Shown: positions 31,656 to 46,600 of the stretch, piece after piece
Layout: every line of letters begins with the position of its first letter
How positions within the stretch are numbered: position 1 is the first letter of the stretch
Assembly: GCF_035083965.1 (NCBI RefSeq)
Contig: NC_089723.1
Span: 5,851,501-5,915,500 of the forward strand
Direction: 5' to 3'
Source: Branchiostoma lanceolatum
Taxonomy: Eukaryota; Chordata; Leptocardii; Amphioxiformes; Branchiostomatidae
DNA length: 64,000 bases
Position numbers and translations under genes: made by a program
Notes under the pieces: generated by a model
Databases searched by the model: none
What the model was told of the DNA's origin: nothing
Seen by the model: the letters and a program-made list of their open reading frames with translations, nothing else

Positions 31656-34600
31656 CTGGGAAGACAGATTATTTATTTATTGGTTTGGCTGTTCAGCACG
31701 CACAGCCAGGGCTGCCCAACTTAATCTCCAAGCACATCTCCACGGGGCGCCGAAAATCGTATTTGCTAGCCAGAGAAGCTCCAGTCAGCCAGAGAAGCTC
31801 CAGTCCGCCCTGTAGTAGTAAACCCGTAGGGGCGGACTGGAGCTTCTCTGGCTGACTGGAGCTTCTCTGGCTAGCATATATGATTTTTGGCGCCCTGTGG
31901 AGATCTGCTTGGAGATTATGCCCATTTGGCAACTAGCCTGTTGCTATTACAGAGGGCTAGCCCTACTGACAAAGACAGGACATTACAATAGAATGTTGAC
32001 AATAAAGAGAGATTCCACAATAAATCTCTTCGTACATTGAATGATATTGGTTTTAGTAAGAAAGATGAGGAAACAATCAAGTACATGTATCATCTTTACT
32101 GTATCATCCCCTTTCCACTAAAGGTTGAAACTACTGAGAGACCAAACGTTTGGTTGATCAAAAAATTTCATAGACAACAATTTTTTGTGTATTTTGCTGT
32201 CTTCTAAATAATGCTTTTGCACCATTTATCATATTTCAGTTATAAAATCAAGAGTCATACATTCAATTTAGTCACTCAGTGATTGCAGTCTAGTGGAAAG
32301 GCACCATTAACTGACAACAAACTTTATTTTGGTAAAGAAACAGCTTCAAATTCCCTCTAGCCCAAGTCAATAACTTCCCCCCACTCTCCAATTCTCAGTA
32401 GCATTCTAAAAATTTACTAGCCATGTCAGTAGAAGTTAAAGGTCTAAACACTGAGCGTAGAGAGGAAAAGAGAAGGATGAAAATGAACTCCTTAGTGAAA
32501 ACAATGCAGTATTTTTACTGTGATGTAGCTTTTTTACACCATTCAAAATTCATTACTGTTGAACACTTTATAAACCTGAAAAACTTTTAAACCTATTTCA
32601 ACATACTATTAATAGTAAAACACCACACTCACCACAAATTGAGCCTTTTCACAGATATTTTCAGAAGACGAGAGAGAGAAAGGGAAGAAAGAGCATAGAC
32701 ACAGTGAAGAGAGCACATGTTCACACCAGCAAGGATAGATAAAGACATAATGACAAAGTTTAAGACTTTGTTCAAGTTGGTTGATATTCTCACAACTGCA
32801 CTGTACACTAAATTTTCTTTCACATTTTAGTTTTTTACTATTCTGTATTACATATAATTATTCACTGCAGAAATATGAAGATAAAGATATGACATTGCCA
32901 GAATTGCTTGCCAAAATCATACCGGTATATCAAACCAAGGACATTATATAGGATAATGTAACACTAGTCAGTTCAAATCCGAAAGTTCAGTTTCCAGATA
33001 TCAAGGCGGCCATCTTGGAATTCGAATTTTCCAACTTTTTTTCTACTGAGTTTACAGTTCAGTTTCATATATCATTTGAAAGAGCATGATGTCCCACACA
33101 TTATGGAGCCTTTAATTTGGTCTTAACATGGAAAGCTATGAAGATATTTCTTTTAGAAAGTTGCCCAACCCATACTATCATTAGTTGGACCTGGCGACAC
33201 AATACCACCCCAGACCTGGTTAGACTTGGCCCATACTGGCCTGATAGTGGACAGACAATGATCCACCCTAATGAATGCCATGCATATGAGTAGAAAATTA
33301 GTCCTTCCATTCAGTTGAATACACTTGCATAATCACCAGATTTCCAGTACAATGGGCGGGCTTGAGTTCAATGGGCTTGGTGATTAGAGGTGTCATTGCC
33401 CACTGTGACAGGAACAATTAGCCCACAATTGTTTGTAAAAACCCAGGTGAACTCAATACTGCTGGATATGTACTGACCTAGGAGTACATCGTTCACATGC
33501 ATTTTCAATCAATCATATCTAAAGTTGTGAACATCGCTGACTTATAATTTTTACATGACTACATTCATGATGAAGAGAGCTTTCAGCTTATACCACACTT
33601 ATAGGCACAAATCTGATATTGCTGAAGATTCCAAATTGCTTCTGGATTTCCCAATTTGAACTGACCAGTGTTATGTCCTTGATCAAACTACAATCATATA
33701 TTTACTATTTGATCCAAACAATGCATTACACCGCATTATATAAAAGCCAAGATTATTCCTCTGAGATTTAGACTGAGAATGTTTGTATAGAACTGCTATG
33801 GTAATTAAACCTGGTAACATACCATGATTGGGCTGGAAGTAAGGAAAGCACTCAGGTTATTCCAGACCAAGTCTATCTCCTTCAGTAGTTGATGTAGGTC
33901 TGCAGTACCACAACCTACAGATAGAGGCCACCACTGAATCAGTGATAAACTTCACACCATACACAATACAGTTTACTGTAATAGTATAACAACATATGTT
34001 ACAATAGCAGCTGATACATGTACATACAGTTTCATGTATTAGATATTTGATCTTTGATTTGAGAAATTACATATCATATATGCTGTACAATTTAGAATTA
34101 TCAAGATAGAATGTACTTTTGACAAGCAAGAAATATGACCTAAACCAGGTCTATCTCTTTCAGGATTTGACTTAGATCTGCAGTACCACAACCTACAGAT
34201 AGAGAGCATCACTGAATCAATGATAAACTTCACACCATACACAATACAGTATCAGCAGCTGTTACCTGTACACACAGTTTCATGTATGGATATTTGATTC
34301 AAAGAAATTACATATCATATATGCTGTATAATTTAGAATTATCAAGATAGAATGTACTTTTGACAAGCAAGAAAAACTACCAAGACCTGCATGGTCTACT
34401 AGTATCTCTTTCAGAATTTGATGTAGCTATGCAGTACAACAGCGTACAGATAGAGGGCATCACTGCATCAATAATAAACTTCACACCACACACAATACAG
34501 TATCAACAGCTGCCACATTGTAAGAAATCTAATACTGGTGGCTTAATCCCTGAATAAAAGCAAGGCCTCAAAATTAATTTTCAGGAATTGGTGCACATAA

Positions 34601-37600
34601 AATAGAGTAGAATGTCAGCAAAACCACATTAAAAATCTTGCTGTCTCTCTTCAGAGCTTGATTCTGTAATTCTATAGCTAACATCAAAATTTAAAAAAGC
34701 AATACTTACTGGCAGATCTCATGCCAACTGTTATTCGGCACACTACTCTGTAGATCTCGATCACTCCTGGGAAAAGTAGCATCAAAAGAGTGACAATGTT
34801 ATGAACAATACATGTACATCTCAGTGTTACACTATATGTATGTATACATCTGGAAGTTCTATAACCTGCTTCTTAAAACTTGAGTAAGGGAAAACAAGTC
34901 CCTTTAATTCGTGTTTACAAATACAGAATCTAGTTTGATGTCTCTTGACTGAAAGCTGGGATTGCACTCTCCGTGACTCTCGTTAAGTACACTGTTTCTC
35001 ATTGGCTACCAAACAGAGTGGCTAGGTTAGCGGACATGAGATCGAGAGGTCATGAGTTCGATTCCTAGCGTTCCTGACTAGACTGTGTTCTTGGAAAAGG
35101 CACTTTACACCACCCAGGCACAAAATGGGACCTAGCTTCTGTTGGGGAGGTAAAAGCTGGTGGAAGGAGAGGGATGGGCTTCGCCTTCCAATACCGTGCC
35201 TAGACAACCACTGCCCCTAAATCCTCAAAAGCTATGGGACTACTGTAAATGCAGAAATGTTCGCGGTGGTTTTATGTTCGCGTTTTTCACAGTAAGCCCT
35301 TTGCTGCAGACTTAAAACCACCACGGAAATTCTTTTCCCTCCTACCCCCTTGTCTACTATTGTCTCAAACGCAAACTTAAAACCACTCCATTTTCTTCCT
35401 ACCGCAAAATTAAAACCACGCAGACTTAAATGCATTTACAGTACCTTTACCTAACCAAGACAGCAAAGGCCCACATGTTCCACTCACCCCTGATATAGTC
35501 CGACCCCTGTACGGACTTGATGACCTCATTGCACACAGAAGAACTGCTGATGTCGTTGAAGATGTTATTGGCGTTCCTTATTTCCTTCAGACATGACTCC
35601 AGGCACCTCTTCCACTCATACTCATGTCGCTCATTGTCCTGTACACGATGAAAGAGAAAACAAAGATGAAAGAACTACAAGTTACTGAAAAAATAGTACA
35701 AATTGGAAGATCTAGAACATAAGAAAAAGAAAGAAACCACCATAGGTTGCTGTTGTTCCTTCTGATATGGTTTTTCATTAGCCAGGTGTCAAAGTCAAAG
35801 TTCCTTCCCGCACCGATGGTGCATAGGGCGACGCCCATCTCTGATTCAGTAGCCATTGGGCCACACAACTTTGTGCAATCACTACAGCAGGGGACTTATC
35901 CACTGGTAGTGGTGTGTGTTTAACTTCTATACTCTTTCCCAAATGCTGAGTGCTAAGCAGAGAAAGCAGTATGCACCATTTTTAGAGTCTTCGGTATGAC
36001 CCGGCCGGGGATCGAACTCACAACCTACCGTATGCAAGGCAAACATTCTACCCACTAGGCCATTGCACTGCTATTGTCATACATGTACATATAATTCATG
36101 ACAAACGTAATGTCCAGCATGTTGTGGTAGAACCTTAGGGCTTCTTTTTGTAACATCTCTGGTGTTCGAGTTCTAAATGTAGGATCATGACATGAGGCAC
36201 CTTTTAGTGAGCTTCCTGGATTCGAAACTTACCAAACCTGGCTAATGAAAGAACCATAACATGCTAGGAAAATAGTAGAAATTGGCCAAATAGACTGAAT
36301 GATATGTCAGAGGACCAAAGGAGTACAGTTTGTAACCTATGGAGTCTGGTAGAGGCAACATTACTCCAGCATAGAACCTAACTGGTTCAGAAATGCAAGA
36401 TTATATACTAGTCAAGCTACATAGTCATATACAAATGTGCTAGTATATACATGTATATCTGGGTAGAGTGGGTGATCTGGCAGAATCATCAGTTCTAACA
36501 GGTAGAGGTCTTGATTGGAGTAACACATACATGTACATGTAAATGCATGTGTTTTTCAATACATATATTGATAATACTGCTATTGTCATGTCTGTTGCAT
36601 CCACCACATATATATTCAAATAAAACTACAAAAATATCTGATATGACATACAAAGGTCAATGAACATTGTATAAACAGATTAAGCAAGGATTCAGGGGAA
36701 CATGCCTCAAAATTAAAGATAGTAAAGACTGAAAAATACGGACCCAGTTGAGTACCAACCTGGCCATTCAAACACTTTTCCTCAGATATACTAGTTAGAT
36801 TCTGAGGCTGGAACATTATCTCTTTTCCAAAGTAACGTCTCAATGTATTTCTAAAACTCATGACTCAAACAAGCTACTCTGCCAATGTAAACATTTAACC
36901 AGGACCCTTCCTGTGTTCTAAACAAATCAGATATTGATTTTTACCAGATCAATGCATTAACTTATAAACCCCATTCATAGCCCAAGCTTTTCAAAATGGA
37001 AGGTGTTTGCCCCAAGCTGTTGCAAACAGAAGCCCAAAGGTACTACCACAACGTATTTGTGTCTGTCAATTATATGAAACCTGGCTAATGAGTTTTGTTT
37101 TGGTGCTTTTGTTCTGCATAACTGCCTTTTGGCGTAACACAACCAGTTTTGTACAGTAGGTACAAGCTGCATAAAACCAGACAGTAAGGTTTGATCCACT
37201 CCCCGGGAATGGATCCCCACTATTTTGTGTAAGTGTGGTGGGTTCTTTAACAAGATTTAAGTGTGGCTCTCCTCAAACACGTGACCTCCGGCTTTACTCC
37301 CATCTAATAGAGGATGTCCCTAACCAAAGCTAGGAAGTTAAATGGGTTTAGAATGCTTTTCCCAAGGGCACAACACAGGGATATCCCTGTAGCTCAACTA
37401 GCAGCAGCCTCACAGTTCCAATAAGTTGATAACTGGGAGAACCCAATTCAATCCTGGGAAGGGCATCTCGGTTGAGGCTGCACCCATCTTTTGGAAGGGG
37501 CGTAAAATGGTGGTCCCGTGTTTGAGGAGGTACCTCGAACACGATAAAGGGGAAGGGCACGCAACCCCTCCCTGTAAAAATATACCCTGCAACACAAACA

Positions 37601-40600
37601 GCAAGGAAACTTGCTGCCCTATGTGCCACTAGGAACTACAAGTATGTGTTACTGTAAATTAAATGCATCTAAGTTGGTGTGGTTTTTATTTCACGCTAAG
37701 AAGAAAATAGAGTGCTACAGTATAAATAGAAAATAGAGTGCTACAGTATTGGACAAAATTCACATACTGCTACAGTATTGGACAAAATTACACTATTGCA
37801 CATAAAACCAGGGGGTGTCCCTGTGGTGTGGTGGTTTGCGCCTTCTGCCCCTCACCACATCTGGTTCAAATTACTTGGACCAGAAGGACTGGGGTTCAAG
37901 CCCCGGGTAGGACACCTCTGGACAAGAGGCGCATTGAGTCATACCAAAGACTTTATAAAAATGGTACATACTTCTGAAACAGTATGGAAGTTAAACACAC
38001 TTCACTGCCAGTGGACTAGCCCCCTGCTACAGTGATTGCACCACAGTGTGACCCAGGGCTATGAAACGGAGACGGGCACCACCCTATACATCAATAATGG
38101 TGTGGGAGGCTTTTAACTTTTAACTTAACATGAACCACCACGAACATTTCTGTATTTACAGTATCTCACCTCCACAGTGCTGGACATGCCTGAGTACCTG
38201 TCCCTGATGTACAGAGGAGAGCTGTCGGCTACAGGTTTGGTGGGAACACTGCTGGCCAGGACAACTGCACCGGCATACTTGCCTGTCAGAAAAATGAACT
38301 CTAATCACTCACTGGAGTACATGTGTTACATGAAATTTATGAAAACATATAAAGTCTCATTTATGTGTTACTCCGTGTGTAAACTCTAAAAGAAACCGTA
38401 GAAACCGTACCTAAAAAATGAACGGCTGCATGAACGTGACTGTGTTTATATCGGTGGGAAATTCCCTTTTAGCAAGCCCGACTAGACTGATCTCAAGCAT
38501 CAAACTGATGAAAGCTTGTTTGTAACTGAAGAAATTAGCAGGTAAAGTTCGGCAGCCGCGCACGAGGTCGGACGTGCACAGCCCTGCATTTTGGCCATGG
38601 GTGATGTGGCCTAGGGCTTACAGCTGGAAAGTGCCTTTTTTGGGTGTAGCTAAGTGCAGTTTGTAACTGTTATAAACAGAGATTTGATGTAGTGAAAATG
38701 TTGGCAATTTTTTTTACATGATCTAGGGTACATATTCTCAACATAGAATGAATAACATTGGTACATTTTCTTTAGCTTCATTACGAACACGCCCATGTAA
38801 AACACGTACTGTATTATAACATGTAAGCCTATGGGGCGAAAAAAATGAGACCATAAGAAAGCCAAAGAAAACAAATCAAAACTGTTACATGTATCTGTTA
38901 CTCATCCATTACCAGTCCAGGTCTCAGCTATACTTGAGAGTTCAGAGGTCATTAAACTTTATGTACAGTTTGCATGCTATAAGATGACATCTATAACTTC
39001 ATTAATGCAAAGCAAGACTATGCTACACACACCTCCTTCCTTACTTCCTACAGAAGGGCCAGGACCACTTTCTGCAGTGCTGAAGTCTCCAAAGTCACCT
39101 TGCCCCCCTCCCGTCTTTTCTGCAGCGGAATTGAAGTCACCAAACTCATCCTCCCGTGGAACAGTCTTATTTGCACTCTTCAAGTCCGACAGATCGGTCA
39201 AGTCTCGAATCTGCACCGATTTTTTGTCAGTCTGTATCGAATCAAACAGTGATGACGGTAAGGATGTTTCACTACCCCCTGATTGGCTAATTCCCATTGA
39301 CCAATCAGGCAGCTTTGACTCAGGATGGCTGATATTTGCAGGTTGTTGTCCAAACACTGGTGTATTACTTTGCACTGGCTCAGCAAAGCCTCCAAACGTC
39401 TGGTTTACACTTGAGGAGGTTAAACTACCAAGATCACCTCCAGTACTTGTAACCGGCCCTTTGAAATCTCCGAAAGGAGACTGTTTCGAAGAAGAGCTCC
39501 ACGAGAAATCCCCAAACTCATTCTTGCTCTCAGTTCCCTGTCCACTGCTTTGCTCCTTGAACATGTCATACTTGTCAGAACCAGTAAGAGGAGCTGCTGT
39601 GCTTCCTAAACTGGCAAAAGCACTGAACTCCCCTGTGGCCTTTGTTGCCTGGCTGTTGAACAGCCCTGTGTCCTTCCCTAGGATTGGTGGCTGAGCTACA
39701 CTTATGGAGCTAAAGTTTCCAAACTCTTCATCTTTACTAGTGGCTTCAGTTGAGGTCATTGCTGGCAGCTCAAGGCTTCTAACAGACTGTGTATCCTTCT
39801 CGCTACCTCCTGTCTTCTTAGACTCTGCAGAGGAAAGACTACCAAACAGGTCTTCCGGTGGCTGACCTTCCCAACTCCCCAGCTCTCGGAATATTCCGTA
39901 TTTGTCCGAGTCCTTGGAGGCGTCTGTGCTTCCAATCGACGTCAGGCTTTGGGTGTCCTCGGAAATGTCCTTGAAGACTGAGTATTTGTCTGAGGCGTTA
40001 TCGTCCCCGCCCATTAAGTCAGAGGACTGTTGGAAATCTGCGAAGTTACCGTCTCCTGGTGGAGTAGACTTTCCAGACTGGACGAAATCGGCAAACCCAG
40101 ACAGACTCTCTGTCAGCTTCTGTCCCGAGCTGGACTTTTTCAAATCTGACGTGGACGCAAAGTCGCCGAATTTGTCCGCATTGCCGCCGTCCTGTTTTTC
40201 CCACACGTTGGAATCTGCGGACTTGAAGTCGGCGAAATCGTTGAAAGACTTCTTCCGTATGTTGAAGATGTCTGATGAAAGGGGAGGTGTGGGTACGGAT
40301 GGTTTGGAAGGCAATGTAGGGGGCGCTGCGGCAATGTTTTCATCCTCAAACCCAGCTAGGTCAGGTAGAGCCTTGTTATGATGGGTGGAGAGAGACTTTA
40401 GGAACGCTGGCACGGGGGCAGGGGGTGGGGCAGCCTCAGAGGCAGACTTGAAGTCTGCAAAGTCATCCCCTTCTGTTAAACCACCTGTACTGTGGGCAGC
40501 TAAACCTGCAGGGAATACACGTTCAATAGATTATATTCTGTCCAACTATTCACCAGAATACACAGGAAGACACATTAAATGGGTGAAATCTACCAAAATA

Positions 40601-43600
40601 CAGCATGCTTTGATTGCAGGTTGCTATATTTTGGCATAACATGATCTACAGTATTTAAGGCCCCTTTTGGGAACAAGAAAATTATTAAGAGAAAATCATT
40701 AGAAAACACTATGCAATCCTGGCCCAATGCCATGTTTGATATCATAACTGATGACTAGTACAAAGTTTGTTAAGCAGGGTTAGGTTTAGGGTTCAACAAA
40801 ATATAGCAACCTGCAATGTTTACTGATGAAAACATACTGCATTTCTGTAGATTTCACCCTTCTTTATGTGTATTCTGGCACATTCCAGTGTATTCCTGTA
40901 AATAGTCAGACACCTTATATTTGGGGAATAGCCATCCAAACTGGGAGGATCTGAGGTCTGAGTGGCATCTGGGTGAAGGGGAAATTATTGATTCTAACGC
41001 TTTATCTATACTACAATGGAAAAAGTAACTAACCACTTTCCAGCATCTGAAAGATAACATTCCTATGTTAGTAAAAGTTAAGAGTGCTGCAGCTACATGT
41101 TTTGTACCTAGTGCCTGAAATTTGTGTCACCAAGATTTAGCTGTAACACTATAATAACACTAGGGTGCCCCATGCTGGGTTAGTAAGTTGCTATAGTATA
41201 TGTAATAATGTTTGTTAAGTGCTGATGACGAAAATAAGGCAAGTTTAAAATTAGACTGTCTTTTATCTAAAATACGAAAAATGTAATATGGACTGCATGC
41301 AAAAAAAGAAGAAACTTTCCATGGGTTGGATGGAGATCTGGAAACAGCGAACAGAAATCTTAAAGGCTGACAAGTGAAAATGGGAATTTAAAAGTTAAGA
41401 TGTAAAGAGGAACCACATATAATGTACCAAACAACGAAAGAAAAGTATGTTTATGAAGCTTAGACGAAAATTAAAGGGTACCAAATACAATTTACTAAAC
41501 CACCTAAGAAGAGGTTGATGAAGGTTAGACATCCAGGTAAAGAATACCTAAAGACAATTCAATCTCTACAACTGGGTAAGAATTGGAGATTACTTCCGGA
41601 CATTTCCAGAGACATCCATCACTCTTCTTCAGCGTCACTTAAGCTCCTAGTGATGGTGAAGAAGAGTGATGACTGTCACTCAAAATGTCTGGAAGTTATC
41701 TGAGACTTTTATCCAATTGTAGAGATTGAATTGTCTTTAAACACCTAAGAAAAGCTTTGAAATAGATTTTAGAGCTGTTTGTATCCATAGCAACAATCAC
41801 CATAGAGACAAGCTGGGTCTTCTAGCACTCTCCACCTGGGCACAGATAGACGTGGGGAGGGGGGCACAGACAGATGTGGGGAGGGGGGCAGTACCTGTGT
41901 TAAAACCAGACCCGTGGGAACTGAGTGAGGCTGAATCCTGTGAATCGGAACCCATGTACGCCCTAATGGCGCCATACTTGTCAGGATAGTCAGAGGACGT
42001 GTCTGTGCTTCCTGTTGGGCAATGGGAGACAAAATGGTTGATTTGTTCCTTATATACATAAATTGTTGTAGCTGCAGTGTCAATTCTAAACCTGTACAGC
42101 ATTTTATACTACATGTACTTTCCCAGTCCCACCACCTTTAACAACATTTAAAATCATATACTGAATACTATTGTACAACGTTTCTGAAACACCCATCATG
42201 CAAAGAGATTAGGGGACCATGGAAAAAATACTGTTGATCAAAAACAAATCTAGGATATTGGAGTTTTCTTTTTCACAACCAATAAATCTTCACCTTCTGA
42301 TGTTTCGGTGTCTTCAGAGATTCTGATGCTTCTTGCCATGTATAAGTAGCCGATGTAGGTGGCGCTTTACTCCAGTCAGAAGCTCTGAAGAAGGTGTCTG
42401 ACAGACACCAAAACGTCAGCAGGTGACGATCTACTGGTTGTGAAAAAGAAAACTCCAATATCCTATGTTCTACCAACCTGATGAAATTATTTTCGGAAAA
42501 AAACAAAACTACCTTTAGTAAATGGCATGTCAACAAATCTAAAACAAATTCCAAGGTTCCTGAAAATTCTAGTTTCGAAACTAATCTATATATTGAAACT
42601 AAAAAAAATGTGTATCTAAATAACTATAATCTATATTCATCAGATTAATTGTTTGATGCAACACTTTTATCATCTTGCCACACCTACCACTGGACTGTGA
42701 GTCCTCTGTAGGGGGTTTACAGACGACGTATTTATCCCCCTGGTTGGAAGAGCCCACACTGCTGACTGAGGGGGAGGGGGAGGCTGATCCTGACGGTCGG
42801 AGGACTCTGCAAAAAGAGGAACACATGATATGTCAGTGCTATGTATGAATGTATGTAATCCTACACAAATATTGAATCCTTTATGTATGTAACCCTACAC
42901 AAGTATCTAGGTACAGTAGTGCACCGGCGGTCAAAAATTAGGTGTACAAATTCAATTTTGGGTGCATAGAAGTGCACATGCCCACAGTATTTCAAGGCCT
43001 CATGTGTCAGTGAGGTTTGTGCATTTCCCATCTTCGTCCTACATACAATTTTTCAATATGTTCTTGTTTTAGTCTGTTATCAATGAAAAGTAAAACAAGT
43101 CAAGGGCTGCCTCCAAACTGTGTACTAGTCTATTTCTTTACAACACATTAAAGTTAGCTGAAAGAACTTGAAAAATAGACCGCACTTGGGTGAAGACTTA
43201 GGGACATTATTGTTTTGATACACCTTTGCTACTGATGAGGAAAAGGTCAAATGTTGGGATGAAGTTAAAACAACGGAAAGATGACCCACAAGTATATAAA
43301 AGAAAATTATCAAGTAAACTTCATATGTGAGGTATAGCGTATTAGACTATGTTGGATTGAATGACAGAAAACAAAAGGTAGTTTACTAACCCTTGAGGCA
43401 GTGCAGGGACGGACACTCCTGTAGTAAAGTCACCAAACGACCCTACAGCAACATACACAAAAGATGCTTGTGTCTTCAAGTAACTCATATTTCTCATCAC
43501 TTATCATGGGTGACCATGTAATGTGTACATGTACTACCTTTGTAGAGTCCTTCAAGGGGATTTGTAAATTTGTTTTTGTTTGTAAATTCGAATAGCCGAT

Positions 43601-46600
43601 ATACCACCAAAGGCATAACACAGAAGTTTTGTACAGTAGGTACAAGCTGGATAAGACTGAACTGTAAGATTCATCCGAACTCTTTTTGATAAGTGTGGTG
43701 GGATCTTTATCACGCTCAGGGATTAACATGCTCTCCTCAAACAAGAGACCTCCGCTTTACATCCCAGCCGAGAGGATGTCCCTAATCAAAGCTAGGGGCT
43801 CATTGTCATCTAGCTGAGTCGAGTGGGAAAACATCGTTTATATCTTCATTCCAAAGGGTACATTGGAGCCTCTTAGGGACTTGAACCCAGAACCTTTAGA
43901 TTCTAAGTCAACAACTTTAACCACAAGAGCACCTTGCCACTGGGTTAAACAGTTAAAAACTGGTCCATGTAGAGAAAACACAATATTTTACCAGAAGAAG
44001 GTCTTGGAGCTTCTTGGAAGTCTGCAAAGTCATCATCACCTCCCATCATGCCTTGCAGTTGATCAGTCTTCCCTAGAGCACTCTGGGATACGGGCGGCAC
44101 TGTTCCCATGGTGCCCGGGGGCATGGGCACTGCAGGGGGTCCTCCCAGCATGCCTTGTGGTCCAAAGGATGAAGACCTACCCTTTGGCGGAACCAGCAGG
44201 TTTTCGTCCAGTTTTGGTACGGGGGGTTGTTGGACAGTGTGCAAAAACTCCAAAGTAAGAGGACCAGCACCAGTCTGGAACAAGAACATGTTCAAACATG
44301 GTAAGAACTAACAGGGAAACAGGGGCAAAAGAGGGCGTCTAATTTCTTTGTTATTTCATTATAGGGCATCCAAAAGATGCATGATGCATAGTTAGCTAAT
44401 ACCCTGATGCATCTTGAGTATAAATCTAGGAGTATAACATGTACACAATGTCATCAAACCAGGTTTTCTCTTGTTCCCTTTTGAAATGAATGTTCAAAAC
44501 TTCAATGTAGACAAATGTAGACAGTGTAGACAATTTAGGATAGTTCAATAGGAGACTAAGTCAAGACAAGGTCGTCTGCCAATAAGTCAATTAGCTCATG
44601 TTGTTTGAGTACAGGAGCTAATATTGTTTGTGGGGGGTGCGGGGGCTCTAACCTTCTTACTTAATGAACTACATGTAGTACTATTTTTCTACTCTTTTGA
44701 ATATTGTTCCCAGGGCTAACACTTTGTAATAGCCTTCGGCTAGTTAGGTAGCCCTGGCTGTACTTTTTTACAGCCAAATAAATCAATCAAATCGAATCAA
44801 CTACATGTACATTGCTCTATACTAGAGCTGTGCACTGGTACACTGTACGATAGAGTACCGGGTACAGTCAATTAGGCACAGGTCCAAAATACCTGAACCC
44901 TGGTGATACTAATGAGGTCAAGCCTGACTCAGGGGATGGCTAGTTTGACAGATAAAATTACTGTGAAATTACCGTGGCAGTGCAACAAAGCCACATCTAT
45001 ACTATACTCCAGCACATAAAACACATTTGCAAGGATGGAGTCAAATTTTAATCTGTGTTTTCATCAAAATAATACCTAGCACAATTGAATATTATGTTGT
45101 TACCAGTTCAAACATGCTTTTGTCCTTATTGAAATCTACCACTTTCTGATCAAGTCGTTTAGGTACAGGTTCAGGTCCGGACCTGTACCTAAACCCGTGT
45201 ACCTGTACATGTACCTGTACCTAAAATTTGTTTAGGTACACAGCTCTACTCTATACATACCTGAGCTACAGCGATGAGTCCCAGTATGAGGTACAGCTCC
45301 TCCCTCATGAGAGTTCCAGGTACAGTCCTGTTGGCCATGGCCCACAGCTGGCCCAACACTTCCTTCGGCAGACTGCTGGACACCAGGATGGGATACAGGA
45401 GCCTGGTCTCTAGTCCCGCTTCAGTTGTCACAGACTCCACAACCTTCCTGTAGGCTTCTGTAGGGGGAGGAGAACAGATACACGCAGCAGGACATTTCAG
45501 TACAAACAGAACTGGAAAATACACCTTAAATTTACCTTAAAGTCCCCTTCTTTAGTTTCCAGTACGAGTGGTCAAACATACAATACTGTAAATGAAGAAA
45601 CGTTCACGGTTTTCACGAACTTTTCTTCCTACCACAAATTTAAATGCATTTACAGTAACTGTGTTGCATAATTACAACAGCTTTAGTAAGAGCCAATGAC
45701 AAGATTTGTTATTTAAAAGTAAGCTTCCCCAACCATGTGCAAGCACGTCCAACCCCCAGATGATGGGGAACAGAACACGTTAAACCGGATAGTGAGAGAG
45801 TGATCATGAGTGGTTATCTTGGTATCATGTCCAATACATATAACACAGTCTCCATACCATAAAGCTATCTCCGCCTCCATAATCTAAATCCTTTGCATGA
45901 TATGTGGCATGTATTAGGAGCTTGAAAAATCTGTGCAAAATACTGCAGAAAAAACAACGCTTCCAACAATTTATCTTTTCTGTATTTTCTTCAGAAGAAA
46001 GAGCTTTTTTGATCAAAACATGGACATCATCACCCAACCCAGGTGTAAAATCGGGTATATTATGTGTGGGTCACGACACCAGCAATAGCTGCCTGTGTTC
46101 CACGTGTATTGCACTGTTGCAATTCTGATAAAATCAAATCAAATCAAATTACTGCCAACTATGAAATTATACATCATATTTGAGACGAAAGTCTGTGGCT
46201 GGTCCTAACCTGGGACAGCTGCATCATTCTGACACCACAGTGGAAGTGTGGGGGACTGAGCTGTCACTGGTGCTGCAACTGCTGGGGAGCCTGGGGTGGT
46301 GGAATCAAACATGATAATACAATAGCAACACAGACACAAGGGATACACACAGCACTTGACACTTCAGCCAAGGATAGGTGCCAAAAAATGAATTTCGAGC
46401 CCTGGATATTCTTTTTACGGTTATGAAAGGTAAAGATACAGCGGTCAAACCTCAGACTGAGGACGAAGCATAATCATAATAATGCCTTTTTTTCTTTAGC
46501 TAGTACTAGTGCAATGCTGCTTTGCTATATTTATCCAAGAATCCCTACTCTTCTCAATAAGTGTGTTGGGTTCTTTTACGTGCAGGGGTTTGACGCTAGA

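Noticed and set aside
38984..39694. 236-codon plus-strand frame (and 39902-40381)
   Set aside because: These are antisense shadows of SYNRG exon 14, whose DFxDF and DKY motifs and matching phases show the minus strand to be coding.
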